This document shows positions 1-5,639 of a stretch of DNA of 5,641 nucleotides, one piece after another. The first letter of the stretch is position 1, and every line of letters starts with the position of its first letter. Origin of the DNA: Treponema sp. (GTDB lineage: Bacteria > Spirochaetota > Spirochaetia > Treponematales > Breznakiellaceae); assembly GCA_031255875.1 (NCBI GenBank), contig JAIRRR010000316.1, positions 1 to 5,641 on the forward strand. The letters are read 5' to 3'. The notes beneath the pieces are model-generated. The model saw only the letters and a program-made list of their open reading frames with translations, was not told the origin of the DNA and did no database searches. The position numbers and the translations under genes were made by a program.

Positions 1-40
1 CCCCGGCATACCCCGCGCTCCGGCCCGGGAAGGCGCGATT

Positions 41-76
41 CCGCAGCGCGTGAGACTTTTCCTGCGGGTTTTTTTT
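41..76 (+). terminator. Intrinsic terminator upstream of def
   Basis: A GC-rich 6-bp stem, CCGCAG (41-46) with CTGCGG (62-67), encloses a 15-base loop and is followed by one G and eight T residues (69-76). This is the classic layout of a Rho-independent terminator reading rightward. On the other strand the hairpin is not followed by a T run, so it is directional. It presumably ends a + strand transcript that enters from the left of the window. It also argues against the GTG at 50 as the def start, because that codon lies inside the hairpin loop. It could instead act as an attenuator if def is read from an upstream promoter. Confidence 0.75.
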
Positions 77-85
77 ATGTATTAT
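57..85 (+). promoter_or_regulatory. Candidate promoter for def
   Basis: TATTAT at 80-85 matches the sigma70 -10 consensus at five of six positions and is an AT-rich island in very GC-rich DNA. A poor -35 candidate, TTTTCC at 57-62, lies 17 bases upstream. A start point six or seven bases after the -10 box would fall at about 91-92, on or next to the def ATG. The promoter must sit here, or inside the terminator, if def is not transcribed by read-through. The weak -35 and the overlap with the terminator T-tract, which raises AT content by itself, keep confidence low. Confidence 0.35.
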
Positions 86-91
86 ACAGGT

Positions 92-577
92 ATGGACATT
101 ATTACCCTGGGAAACGGGCTGCTCCGGCAGAAGGCGGAGCCGGTCAGGCCCATCGGCGCGGAGTACAGAGGAATCGCGCAGGAGATGATAGAGGCGCTTC
201 ACGAGGGGAAGGGGGTCGGGCTCGCGGGGCCCCAGGTCGGGCTTATGAAGCGGATCTTTGTGGTCCATATTGAGCGGGATGTCCCCCGCGTGTTTATCAA
301 CCCCACGATAACGATGACTTCCCAGGATCAGGTGAAATGCGAGGAGGGCTGCCTGTCCATTCCGGGGATATACGCGGAAGTGATACGGCCGGAGAGTATC
401 CAGGTGCAGGCATGGAACGAGCGGGGACGCCCCTTTACCCTGGACGCGGCCGGGATACTGGCGCGGGTTATCCTGCACGAGTACGATCATCTGGAAGGGG
501 TCCTCTTTATAGACCGTCTTTCGGAGCCGAAACGGAACAAGATTATCGCCAAATGGGAAAAACGGAAAAAGGCGTGA
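92..577 (+). CDS. def: Peptide deformylase
   Basis: This metalloenzyme removes the formyl group from the N-terminal methionine of nascent proteins in the cytoplasm. All three family motifs are present in the 161-residue product: GVGLAGPQ (residues 41-48, motif 1, with Gly where Ala is usual), EGCLS (85-89, with metal ligand Cys87) and HEYDH (129-133, with ligands His129 and His133 and catalytic Glu130). A basic tail follows. The ATG at 92 gives the normal family N-terminus (MDIITLGNGLLRQ) and a typical length. No good ribosome binding site precedes it, since CAGG at 87-90 is only one base away. An in-frame ATG at 77 would add five residues. The frame is also open to a GTG at 50, but that lies inside the upstream terminator. 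The gene overlaps fmt by four bases, so the two are almost certainly co-transcribed and translationally coupled. Confidence 0.96.
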   Translation: MDIITLGNGLLRQKAEPVRPIGAEYRGIAQEMIEALHEGKGVGLAGPQVGLMKRIFVVHIERDVPRVFINPTITMTSQDQVKCEEGCLSIPGIYAEVIRPESIQVQAWNERGRPFTLDAAGILARVILHEYDHLEGVLFIDRLSEPKRNKIIAKWEKRKKA

Positions 578-1545
578 TCCGGGTGGTTTTCGCGGGCAGC
601 CCGGGGATCGCGGTCCCGGCGCTGCGGGCGCTGGCCGGCCTTGAAGCCGGCGGGGTCTGCGCCCTGGCGGCCGTGCTGACAAACCCGGATTCGGCAAAGG
701 GGCGGGGCGGGAAAAGCGGGCCTACGGAAGTGGCTGCGGCCGCGCTCGCCCTGTCGCCCGGGAAGCGGATTCTCAAGTTTGAAAAACTTGACGGGAACGC
801 CCGGGAAGCGGTCGCGGCCCTGGAACCGGACCTGCTTGTGTCTTTCGCCTACGGGAAGATATTCGGGCCGAAGTTTCTGGCCCTGTTCCCCCTGGGGGGG
901 ATTAACGTGCACCCTTCCCTGCTGCCCCGCTGGCGGGGGCCCGCGCCTATCCAGGCGGCTATCCTGCACGGGGACGCGGAGACCGGGGTCTGCGTGCAGC
1001 GGCTGGCCGCGGAAATGGACGGCGGGGATATTCTCGCGCGGGAGCGTTTCCCGCTCTCGGAGCGGGAAACGTCGCTTTCCCTGGCCGGCACGGCCGCGGA
1101 GACCGGCGCCTCCCTGGCCGCCGCCCTGATCCGGCGCGTCGCGGCGGAGGGGCGGCTCCCCGCCGGGGAAAAGCAGGGCCCGGAGGGGGTGCGCTACTCG
1201 GCCCTGATCACGAAGGAGATGGGCCGCATTGACTGGCGCGCCGGTACGGCCGAGATAGACCGGAAGATACGGGCCTTTACGCCCTGGCCGCTCTGCCTGA
1301 CCGGTTTCGCCGGTTCGGAGCTTTACCTGCTTGAGGGGCGGCCCTTTGCCGGGGATACGGCGGGCCTGCCGGAAGGCGCGCCGCCGGGGACGGTCCTGGG
1401 GGCGGACAAGAAATGGGGAGTCCTTATCCGTACCGGCGACGGTATTTTCGCGGCGGAACGGTTCCAGTTCCCGGCCAGAAAGGCCCTGGACTGGCGTTCC
1501 TTCCTGAACGGGGCCAGGAATTTTATCGGTTCCGTGCTGGAATAG
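574..1545 (+). CDS. fmt: Methionyl-tRNA formyltransferase
   Basis: Fmt transfers a formyl group from 10-formyltetrahydrofolate to initiator Met-tRNA, supplying the group that the def product later removes. The 323-residue product has the usual length. It starts with the Rossmann-like formyltransferase strand (MIRVVFAGSPGIAVPAL). It then carries the catalytic triad Asn111 and His113 (GINVHPSLLPRWRG) and Asp149 (MDGGD), equivalent to N106, H108 and D144 of the E. coli enzyme. SLLPRWRGPAPIQ (115-127) is the family signature. The C-terminal tRNA-binding domain shows ITKEMGRIDW (212-221) and RAFTPWP (233-239). I chose GTG 574 because it reproduces the family N-terminus and makes a GTGA overlap with the def stop. 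An in-frame ATG at 553 would add seven residues (MGKTEKG), lacks a ribosome binding site and is less likely. A large stem-loop begins ten bases after the stop. Confidence 0.96.
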   Translation: MIRVVFAGSPGIAVPALRALAGLEAGGVCALAAVLTNPDSAKGRGGKSGPTEVAAAALALSPGKRILKFEKLDGNAREAVAALEPDLLVSFAYGKIFGPKFLALFPLGGINVHPSLLPRWRGPAPIQAAILHGDAETGVCVQRLAAEMDGGDILARERFPLSERETSLSLAGTAAETGASLAAALIRRVAAEGRLPAGEKQGPEGVRYSALITKEMGRIDWRAGTAEIDRKIRAFTPWPLCLTGFAGSELYLLEGRPFAGDTAGLPEGAPPGTVLGADKKWGVLIRTGDGIFAAERFQFPARKALDWRSFLNGARNFIGSVLE

Positions 1546-1554
1546 GGGGGTAGC

Positions 1555-1596
1555 GGAAGACTTGCTCCGGGCCGCAGGCCCTCCGCAAGTCTTTCC
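1555..1596 (+). repeat. Inverted repeat / stem-loop 1 after fmt
   Basis: AAGACTTGC (1557-1565) pairs perfectly with GCAAGTCTT (1585-1593), and the stem continues with GG/CC (1555-1556 with 1595-1596) past a one-base bulge at 1594. Inside it, after a symmetric TCC/TCC internal loop, a second perfect stem GGGCC/GGCCC (1569-1573 with 1577-1581) closes a GCA loop. No T-tract follows, so it is not a standard terminator. It might protect the 3' end of def-fmt mRNA or be part of a dispersed palindromic repeat; the window cannot distinguish these. Confidence 0.8.
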
Positions 1597-1640
1597 GGAG
1601 TTTTGCGGCAAGCCGCCGGAGCGGTTTGCCGTAAAACTCC
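1597..1640 (+). repeat. Inverted repeat / 20-bp stem-loop 2
   Basis: This starts at the base right after stem-loop 1. Bases 1597-1616 pair with 1621-1640 around the four-base loop CGGA (1617-1620). Eighteen pairs are Watson-Crick and two (1605 with 1632, 1612 with 1625) are G-T, which become G-U in RNA from the + strand but would be A-C mismatches in RNA from the other strand. That polarity suggests the structure works as + strand RNA. The left arm also contains its own palindrome, GCGGC-AA-GCCGC (1605-1616), so alternative folds are possible. No T-tract follows. Role unknown. Confidence 0.85.
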
Positions 1641-1668
1641 ACGTCAATGCGGGGCAAGGCTGGAGCGG

Positions 1669-1728
1669 AGGGGGGCCGGACAGGGGCTGCGGCTGTTTGC
1701 GGCCGCCCGTCCGGTAACAGGCCCCCCT
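1669..1728 (+). repeat. Inverted repeat / stem-loop 3 before PASTA gene
   Basis: AGGGGGGCC (1669-1677) pairs perfectly with GGCCCCCCT (1720-1728). Continuing inward, GGAC (1678-1681) pairs with GTCC (1709-1712) across a seven-base bulge on the right side. GGGC (1684-1687) with GCCC (1705-1708) can extend the stem further. The downstream sequence is TTATAAAAATACA and not a T run, so this is a poor terminator. If transcription reads through from fmt, the structure would sit about 24 bases upstream of the PASTA start codon and could modulate passage of polymerase or mRNA decay. Confidence 0.65.
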
Positions 1729-1734
1729 TATAAA
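1729..1734 (+). promoter_or_regulatory. Candidate -10 box before PASTA gene
   Basis: TATAAA at 1729-1734 matches the sigma70 -10 consensus at five of six positions and lies in the only AT-rich patch of the interval (1728-1738). Transcription would start near 1741, leaving a short leader with the GAGG ribosome binding site at 1742-1745. No convincing -35 element is seen at the proper spacing, because that position is inside stem-loop 3. The call rests on the -10 match and base composition alone. Confidence 0.3.
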
Positions 1735-1752
1735 AATACACGAGGGTGGCTG

Positions 1753-2799
1753 ATGGCTTTCAAGGTGAATATTGACGCGGCTGAGGATTATGTGGCCGGG
1801 CACGCGCGGGTTGTGGTTGTGACGGCCCTGGGCATACTGGCGCTGGCGGCCGCGGCCGCGCTCCTGGTGTTTTTTATCGCGCTCCGGGGCGCGGAACAGG
1901 CTATGGTTCCGGATCTGCGGGACAAGGAACTGGTGGCGGCCCTCCAGGAACTCCAGGTTAAGGAACTCTACCCCCGGATTCAGACCCGGTACTCCGAATC
2001 CGTGAATGACCGGGGCGTTGTGCTGGAACAGGACCCGGTGCCCGGGACTATTGTCAAGGCCGGGCGGCGGATCAAGCTGGTGGTGAGCCTGGGGATGGTG
2101 GTCAATACTATAGAAGACTACCGGGGACGGAATATCGAGGAGGTGCGCATGGATCTGCAAGCCCTCTTCGCGTCGGCGTCGATGTCCCTGCTTACGATAA
2201 AAGAGCCGTTTATGTACGAGTACTCTTCCGAAGAGGCGGGCACTATTCTGCAACAGAAGCCCGAGCCCGGGGAGCCTGTTTCCGGGCCGGTGACCCTGGA
2301 ATTTGTGGTCAGCCGGGGGCCGGCGCATGTTCTGGCAAGGGTGCCCGGCCTTTGGGGGCTAAGCCCGGCGGAAGCTGCGGGCCGGCTGGGGGAGGCGGGG
2401 CTGGGTTTCCGCTTCTCGCTGAGGGAGGCCCGGGGCAGCGAGGACTTCGGGGCGGTTGTGTTCCAGGACCCGGCGCAGGACTCGATGCTCGAATCCGGCC
2501 GCCCGGTCAGTGTCCTGGTGACGTCCCCGGCCGGCCGGCTTGAGACGGGCGAGGTTTTCGCCCTGTTCAGCTACACGGTGCCCGAAAGCGCCTACCCGCT
2601 CCCGGTGCGGCTTGAGCTTCTGCTGCCGGGCGCGAACAGCCGGGAGCTTCTGGTCGAGGCTGATTTCGGCGGGGGCGGCTTTACCTTTCCCTACCTGGCC
2701 GTGCCGGGCGCTGTCCTGATCCTTTCGATGAGGGGCCGGGAGATCTACCGGGAAACGGTGATGCCGCCTATGGACGAGCTTTCCCTGGACGAGATCTGA
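1753..2799 (+). CDS. Membrane-anchored PASTA-domain protein
   Basis: The 348-residue product has a short cytoplasmic N-terminus (about 1-17) and one membrane helix (about 18-44, rich in V, A and L). Three PASTA-like repeats follow, at about residues 50-114, 117-189 and 195-258. Each shows the pattern of a start like VPDLRDKEL or VPGLWGLSPAEA, a central V-x-x-Q-x-P-x-P or FQDP element, and a closing beta strand such as KLVVSLG. PASTA repeats in PknB-type kinases and PBP2x bind peptidoglycan or muropeptides, so a periplasmic cell-wall role is inferred. There is no kinase or penicillin-binding domain: the cytoplasmic part is far too short. Residues about 264-348 form an additional beta-rich region that I do not recognise. 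The start at ATG 1753 is set by GAGG at 1742-1745. The frame is open further upstream, but only through the stem-loops. The stop overlaps the next start by one base. Confidence 0.92.
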   Translation: MAFKVNIDAAEDYVAGHARVVVVTALGILALAAAAALLVFFIALRGAEQAMVPDLRDKELVAALQELQVKELYPRIQTRYSESVNDRGVVLEQDPVPGTIVKAGRRIKLVVSLGMVVNTIEDYRGRNIEEVRMDLQALFASASMSLLTIKEPFMYEYSSEEAGTILQQKPEPGEPVSGPVTLEFVVSRGPAHVLARVPGLWGLSPAEAAGRLGEAGLGFRFSLREARGSEDFGAVVFQDPAQDSMLESGRPVSVLVTSPAGRLETGEVFALFSYTVPESAYPLPVRLELLLPGANSRELLVEADFGGGGFTFPYLAVPGAVLILSMRGREIYRETVMPPMDELSLDEI

Positions 2800-3275
2800 T
2801 GGGAAGGGCCGAATCGCCGCTGCGGGCGGCCTTCCGCGCCGCGCTGGTCCCGGGCCTGGTATTGCTGGCGGGCACGCTCTGGGGCCAGAGCCCGTCGCCC
2901 TCCGACCCGGACAGCCCGGCCCATCTTGTCGGGCTTACCCTGAACGAGGTGATTGGCCGTTTCGGCGTGCCCCGGGGGGTGTACGCGGTGCGGGGGGAGG
3001 AGGAATGGCAGGACGACGTGGTCTTTAGCTACGCGGACAGGGACTTCTACTTTTACCGGGACCGGGTCTGGCAGATCAGCCTTAAGGCGGCCTTCGGGGT
3101 GCGGGTGGGGGAAAACCGGAACGTGATCCCCCTTATCATGGGGGACGCGACGGTTGTGGAGGAGGGCTTTACCCTCGCGCCGCTGGCCGGCTGGTCCTGG
3201 CCCATGAACGCCCGCTTTAACAACGACGGCCGGGGGCTGGTAACGGCTATCTACATTTACCGCTCCGATTTTTAG
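2799..3275 (+). CDS. Small exported protein of unknown function
   Basis: The 158-residue product begins like a secretory signal peptide: arginines at 3, 9 and 13, a hydrophobic core at about 14-27 (ALVPGLVLLAGTLW) and a likely cleavage near Gly29-Gln30. It contains no cysteine at all, so it is not a lipoprotein. A Pro/Ser/Asp-rich linker (31-41) leads to a compact domain containing GLTLNEVIGRFGVPRGVY (45-62) and an aromatic-rich stretch with DDVVFSYADRDFYFYRDRVWQI (72-93). The G-L-T-x-x-E-V-x-x-x-F-G-x-P pattern loosely recalls BamE/SmpA-like envelope domains, but I cannot assign it to that family. The start codon overlaps the PASTA stop (TGATG) with only a weak ribosome binding site, which implies translational coupling and a shared envelope task. 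The gene structure is well supported; the function is unknown. Confidence 0.82.
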   Translation: MGRAESPLRAAFRAALVPGLVLLAGTLWGQSPSPSDPDSPAHLVGLTLNEVIGRFGVPRGVYAVRGEEEWQDDVVFSYADRDFYFYRDRVWQISLKAAFGVRVGENRNVIPLIMGDATVVEEGFTLAPLAGWSWPMNARFNNDGRGLVTAIYIYRSDF

Positions 3276-3287
3276 CGCGAGGTTTGT

Positions 3288-4793
3288 ATGGCGAAACTGT
3301 GCCTCTGTCTGACCGGAAAGACCATAGCCCGTGATCTGGAAATTTTGAACAAATACCGCAAATACGCGGATATTGCCGAGTTGCGGGTGGACTGCCTTGA
3401 TCCTGACGAGCGCTTCCAGATACGCCGTTTCCCTGAACGGGCGGGGCTGCCGGTTATCCTTACCATACGCCGGGAAGCGGACGGGGGCCTGTTCAGCGGG
3501 GGAGAGGGCTCGCGGGCGACCCTGTTCTCCAAGGGCCTGGCCTATGCCGAGGCGGACAGGCGGAAGAACTACGCCTACCTGGACATCGAGGAGGACTTCA
3601 ACGTCCCGAGTATCGAGGAGGCGGCGCGGACCTTCGGCACCCGGATTATCCGGTCGTTCCACAATTTCGGGGGGGTGGATGAAGACCTGGCGGGCAGGAT
3701 GGACAGGCTGCGCCATGTGGGGGACGAGATTGTCAAGGCTGCGGTGTATCCCCAGTCCCTCGCCGACACGCTGCGCGTGTACCGGGAAGCGGCGAAGGCC
3801 CGGGGCTACGACAAGATAATCCTGGGCATGGGCCGCTTCGGGGCCAATACCCGGATTCTCGCCGAAAAGCTGGGCTCCTACCTGAGCTATGTTTCGGCTG
3901 ATGACGGCGATCTGCGGCAGGCCGCCCCGGGACAGCTTAACCTGAAAGAACTGGCGGAGGTTTACCGTTTCAAAAAAATCACCGCCGACACCAGGCTCCT
4001 GGGAATTTTGGGCTATCCCCTGCACGCCACTTCCAGCCCGCCTTTTTTCAACCGCGCCTTTACCGAGGAAAACATCGACGCCGTGTACGTTCCCTTTCCG
4101 GCCGACACGCTGGAAAGTTTTCTGGAGATCGCCGGAGAGCTGAACATCGAGGGCGTTTCGGTGACGGTGCCCTACAAGGAACAGGTGCTGCCCTTCCTGG
4201 CCCGCAGTTCCGAACGCGTGCGGTCCGTGGGCGCCTGCAATACCATGGTGCGTACCCCTGAGGGCTGGGCGGGTTACAATACCGACATCCGGGGCTTTTC
4301 CGATTCGCTTCTGGGGTTTATCGGGCGGAAGGACCTTGCCGGCAGGAGGATCAGCATTATCGGCGCGGGCGGGGCGGCCCGGGCGGCGGCGTCCGAAGTT
4401 TTCCGCCTGAAGGGGAAGGCGCTGATACTGAACCGCACCCTGGCAAGGGCGAAACGCCTGGCCCAGCCCTACAAGTTCCCCTGCGCCAACGCCGACCCGG
4501 AAGGCGCGGAGATGATGCGCAAGTATTCGGATATTATCATCCAGACTACTTCCGTCGGCATGGAGCCCGACGTTGGCGGCGATCCCATGCCGGACTACAA
4601 ATTTGCCGGGCATGAAAAGGTAATGGATCTGGTTTACAAGCCGGAAGAGACCGTGTTTATGAAACGCGCCGCCGCCGCCGGCTGCCGGGTGATTAACGGC
4701 TACGATATGCTGATAATACAGGCGATTTACCAGTACCAGTTCTTTATCGGCACGGAATTCCCCGCGCAGCTCCGCAGCCGTATAGATTTATAG
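3288..4793 (+). CDS. aroDE: Bifunctional 3-dehydroquinate dehydratase / shikimate dehydrogenase
   Basis: One 501-residue cytoplasmic protein carries steps three and four of the shikimate pathway: dehydration of 3-dehydroquinate, then NADPH-dependent reduction of 3-dehydroshikimate to shikimate. Residues about 1-228 are a type I dehydroquinase with ELRVD (31-35), His125 (RSFHNFGG), the Schiff-base Lys150 (DEIVKAAVYPQS), Arg189 and the AAPGQL segment (212-217). Residues about 235-501 are AroE, with GYPLHATSSPP (242-252), Lys297 (VTVPYKE), GACNTM (315-320), Asp333 (GYNTD), the nucleotide loop GAGGAARA (359-366), NRT (382-384), TTSVGM (420-425) and GYDMLIIQA (471-479). In the substrate loop the usual S-x-S-P reads T-S-S-P, with Thr248 in place of the first serine. 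GAGG at 3279-3282 sets the start. The gene follows the preceding one by 12 bases. The fused architecture is known in plants and chlamydiae. Confidence 0.96.
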   Translation: MAKLCLCLTGKTIARDLEILNKYRKYADIAELRVDCLDPDERFQIRRFPERAGLPVILTIRREADGGLFSGGEGSRATLFSKGLAYAEADRRKNYAYLDIEEDFNVPSIEEAARTFGTRIIRSFHNFGGVDEDLAGRMDRLRHVGDEIVKAAVYPQSLADTLRVYREAAKARGYDKIILGMGRFGANTRILAEKLGSYLSYVSADDGDLRQAAPGQLNLKELAEVYRFKKITADTRLLGILGYPLHATSSPPFFNRAFTEENIDAVYVPFPADTLESFLEIAGELNIEGVSVTVPYKEQVLPFLARSSERVRSVGACNTMVRTPEGWAGYNTDIRGFSDSLLGFIGRKDLAGRRISIIGAGGAARAAASEVFRLKGKALILNRTLARAKRLAQPYKFPCANADPEGAEMMRKYSDIIIQTTSVGMEPDVGGDPMPDYKFAGHEKVMDLVYKPEETVFMKRAAAAGCRVINGYDMLIIQAIYQYQFFIGTEFPAQLRSRIDL

Positions 4794-4878
4794 GCCCGCC
4801 CGTAACCCGGAGGCCCGCGCGGTTCAGGCCCGGCAGGCGGCTTTGCAATCCGGGGGAAAATTCATTCAGGGGGAAACC

Positions 4879-5580
4879 ATGGAACAACAGGATATGAAGG
4901 TGCTGGTGGGAAACCGGGCGGCGGATCTTCTGGTAAAGGACGGAATGAAGCTGGGCCTGGGCACAGGCTCCACCGTGATCCACACGGTGCGCCGCGTGGG
5001 GCTGCTGCTTCGGGAGGGGAAGCTTCGGGATATCAAGGCGGTGTCCACCAGTTTTCAAACGACTATCGAGTGCGAAAACATGGGGATACCCCTCTATACC
5101 CTGAATTCCCGGGAAATCGGCGGGCTGCTGGACCTGAGCATAGACGGGGCCGACGAGGTCGACTCGCGGAACTACTGTACCAAAGGCGGGGGCGCCGCGC
5201 TGCTCCTCGAAAAGATCGTCGCCTACGCATCGAAGTCTTACGCGCTGGTAATTGACGAGTCCAAAGCGGTGGAAAACCTGGGCCTCAGCTTCCCGATCGC
5301 GGTGGAAGTTGTGCCCGAGGCGCGGCTCGTGGTGAGCCGGGCGCTCGAAGGGCTGGGCGCGGAACCGGCGCTCCGGGAGGCTGTCCGCAAGGCCGGGCCG
5401 GTGATTACCGACAAGGGGAACCTGATCCTGGACACGCGCTTCAAGTCGCCGGTGGACCCCGCCGCCATGGAGACCGAGATAAACCGCATAGCCGGGGTGG
5501 TGGAAAACGGCCTCTTTACCCGGATCAGGCCCGTGGTATTCATCGCCCGCCGGGACGGCGCCATCGAGGAACGGCGCTAG
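4879..5580 (+). CDS. rpiA: Ribose-5-phosphate isomerase A
   Basis: RpiA interconverts ribose 5-phosphate and ribulose 5-phosphate in the non-oxidative pentose phosphate pathway. The 233-residue product shows every family landmark: the phosphate-binding loop GLGTGSTV (26-33), DGADE (89-93, with Asp89 and Asp92), Lys102 in TKGGGAALLLEKIVA with catalytic Glu111, VEVVPEA (142-148) and ITDKGNLILD (176-185). Length is slightly above the usual 219-230 because of a short charged C-terminal tail. ATG 4879 is preceded by a strong AGGGGGA at 4868-4874. An in-frame TTG at 4843 would add 12 residues unlike the family and run through that binding site. The gene lies 85 bases after aroDE, so it may be co-transcribed with it or have its own promoter. 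The pathway feeds erythrose 4-phosphate, a shikimate precursor, which fits its neighbour. Confidence 0.97.
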   Translation: MEQQDMKVLVGNRAADLLVKDGMKLGLGTGSTVIHTVRRVGLLLREGKLRDIKAVSTSFQTTIECENMGIPLYTLNSREIGGLLDLSIDGADEVDSRNYCTKGGGAALLLEKIVAYASKSYALVIDESKAVENLGLSFPIAVEVVPEARLVVSRALEGLGAEPALREAVRKAGPVITDKGNLILDTRFKSPVDPAAMETEINRIAGVVENGLFTRIRPVVFIARRDGAIEERR

Positions 5581-5581
5581 G

Positions 5582-5615
5582 GCCGCCAGGCCGCCGGCGG
5601 GGCGGCTGTCTTTTT
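5582..5615 (+). terminator. Intrinsic terminator after rpiA
   Basis: Just after the rpiA stop, GCCGCC at 5590-5595 pairs with GGCGGC at 5601-5606 around a five-base GGCGG loop. The same right arm can instead pair with GCCGCC at 5582-5587. Either form is followed by TGTC and five T residues (5611-5615). This is a credible Rho-independent terminator for the aroDE-rpiA transcript. Confidence 0.75.
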
Positions 5616-5639
5616 AATTCCTTATCCTGCAAGGAATTA
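5615..5639. repeat. Perfect 9-bp inverted repeat at window end
   Basis: TAATTCCTT (5615-5623) and AAGGAATTA (5631-5639) are perfect inverted repeats around a seven-base spacer, ATCCTGC. It is AT-rich, unlike its surroundings. It directly abuts the rpiA terminator T-tract and may be a second stem that reinforces it, a terminator for a convergent gene to the right, or an operator for the next gene. The window ends two bases later, so its context is missing. Confidence 0.6.

Noticed and set aside
3..53. Possible C-terminus of an upstream + strand gene ending at the TGA at 51-53
   Set aside because: Only 16 residues are visible with no motif, the stop lies in the loop of the terminator hairpin, and short open frames are uninformative at this base composition.
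50..91. Upstream GTG (50) or ATG (77) as the def start
   Set aside because: GTG 50 is inside the terminator hairpin, and the extra residues are unlike the family N-terminus. ATG 77 cannot be fully excluded, but it adds five residues not expected for Def.
1669..1740. Stem-loop 3 as a Rho-independent terminator
   Set aside because: The stem is followed by TTATAAAAATACA and not a T run, and on the opposite strand no T run follows either.
1603..1752. In-frame upstream extension of the PASTA protein by 50 residues
   Set aside because: The extension runs through stem-loops 2 and 3, has no ribosome binding site, and would place an Arg-rich segment before a normal short N-terminus. ATG 1753 has a well-placed GAGG.
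487..2328. A 613-residue open frame on the - strand across fmt and the PASTA gene
   Set aside because: It crosses a gene boundary and the stem-loop region and is Arg/Pro/Gly-rich low-complexity sequence with no motif. The + strand genes in the same place have complete catalytic motifs. Long antisense frames are expected in GC-rich DNA.
2745..4613. A 622-residue open frame on the - strand opposite the exported-protein gene and aroDE
   Set aside because: It has no recognisable domain, its composition is typical of an antisense frame, and it lies opposite two well-supported genes.
4794..4878. Promoter or regulatory RNA in the aroDE-rpiA gap
   Set aside because: TTGCAA at 4843 resembles a -35 box, but no -10 box lies at suitable spacing and no strong hairpin is seen. 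The only clear signal is the rpiA ribosome binding site.
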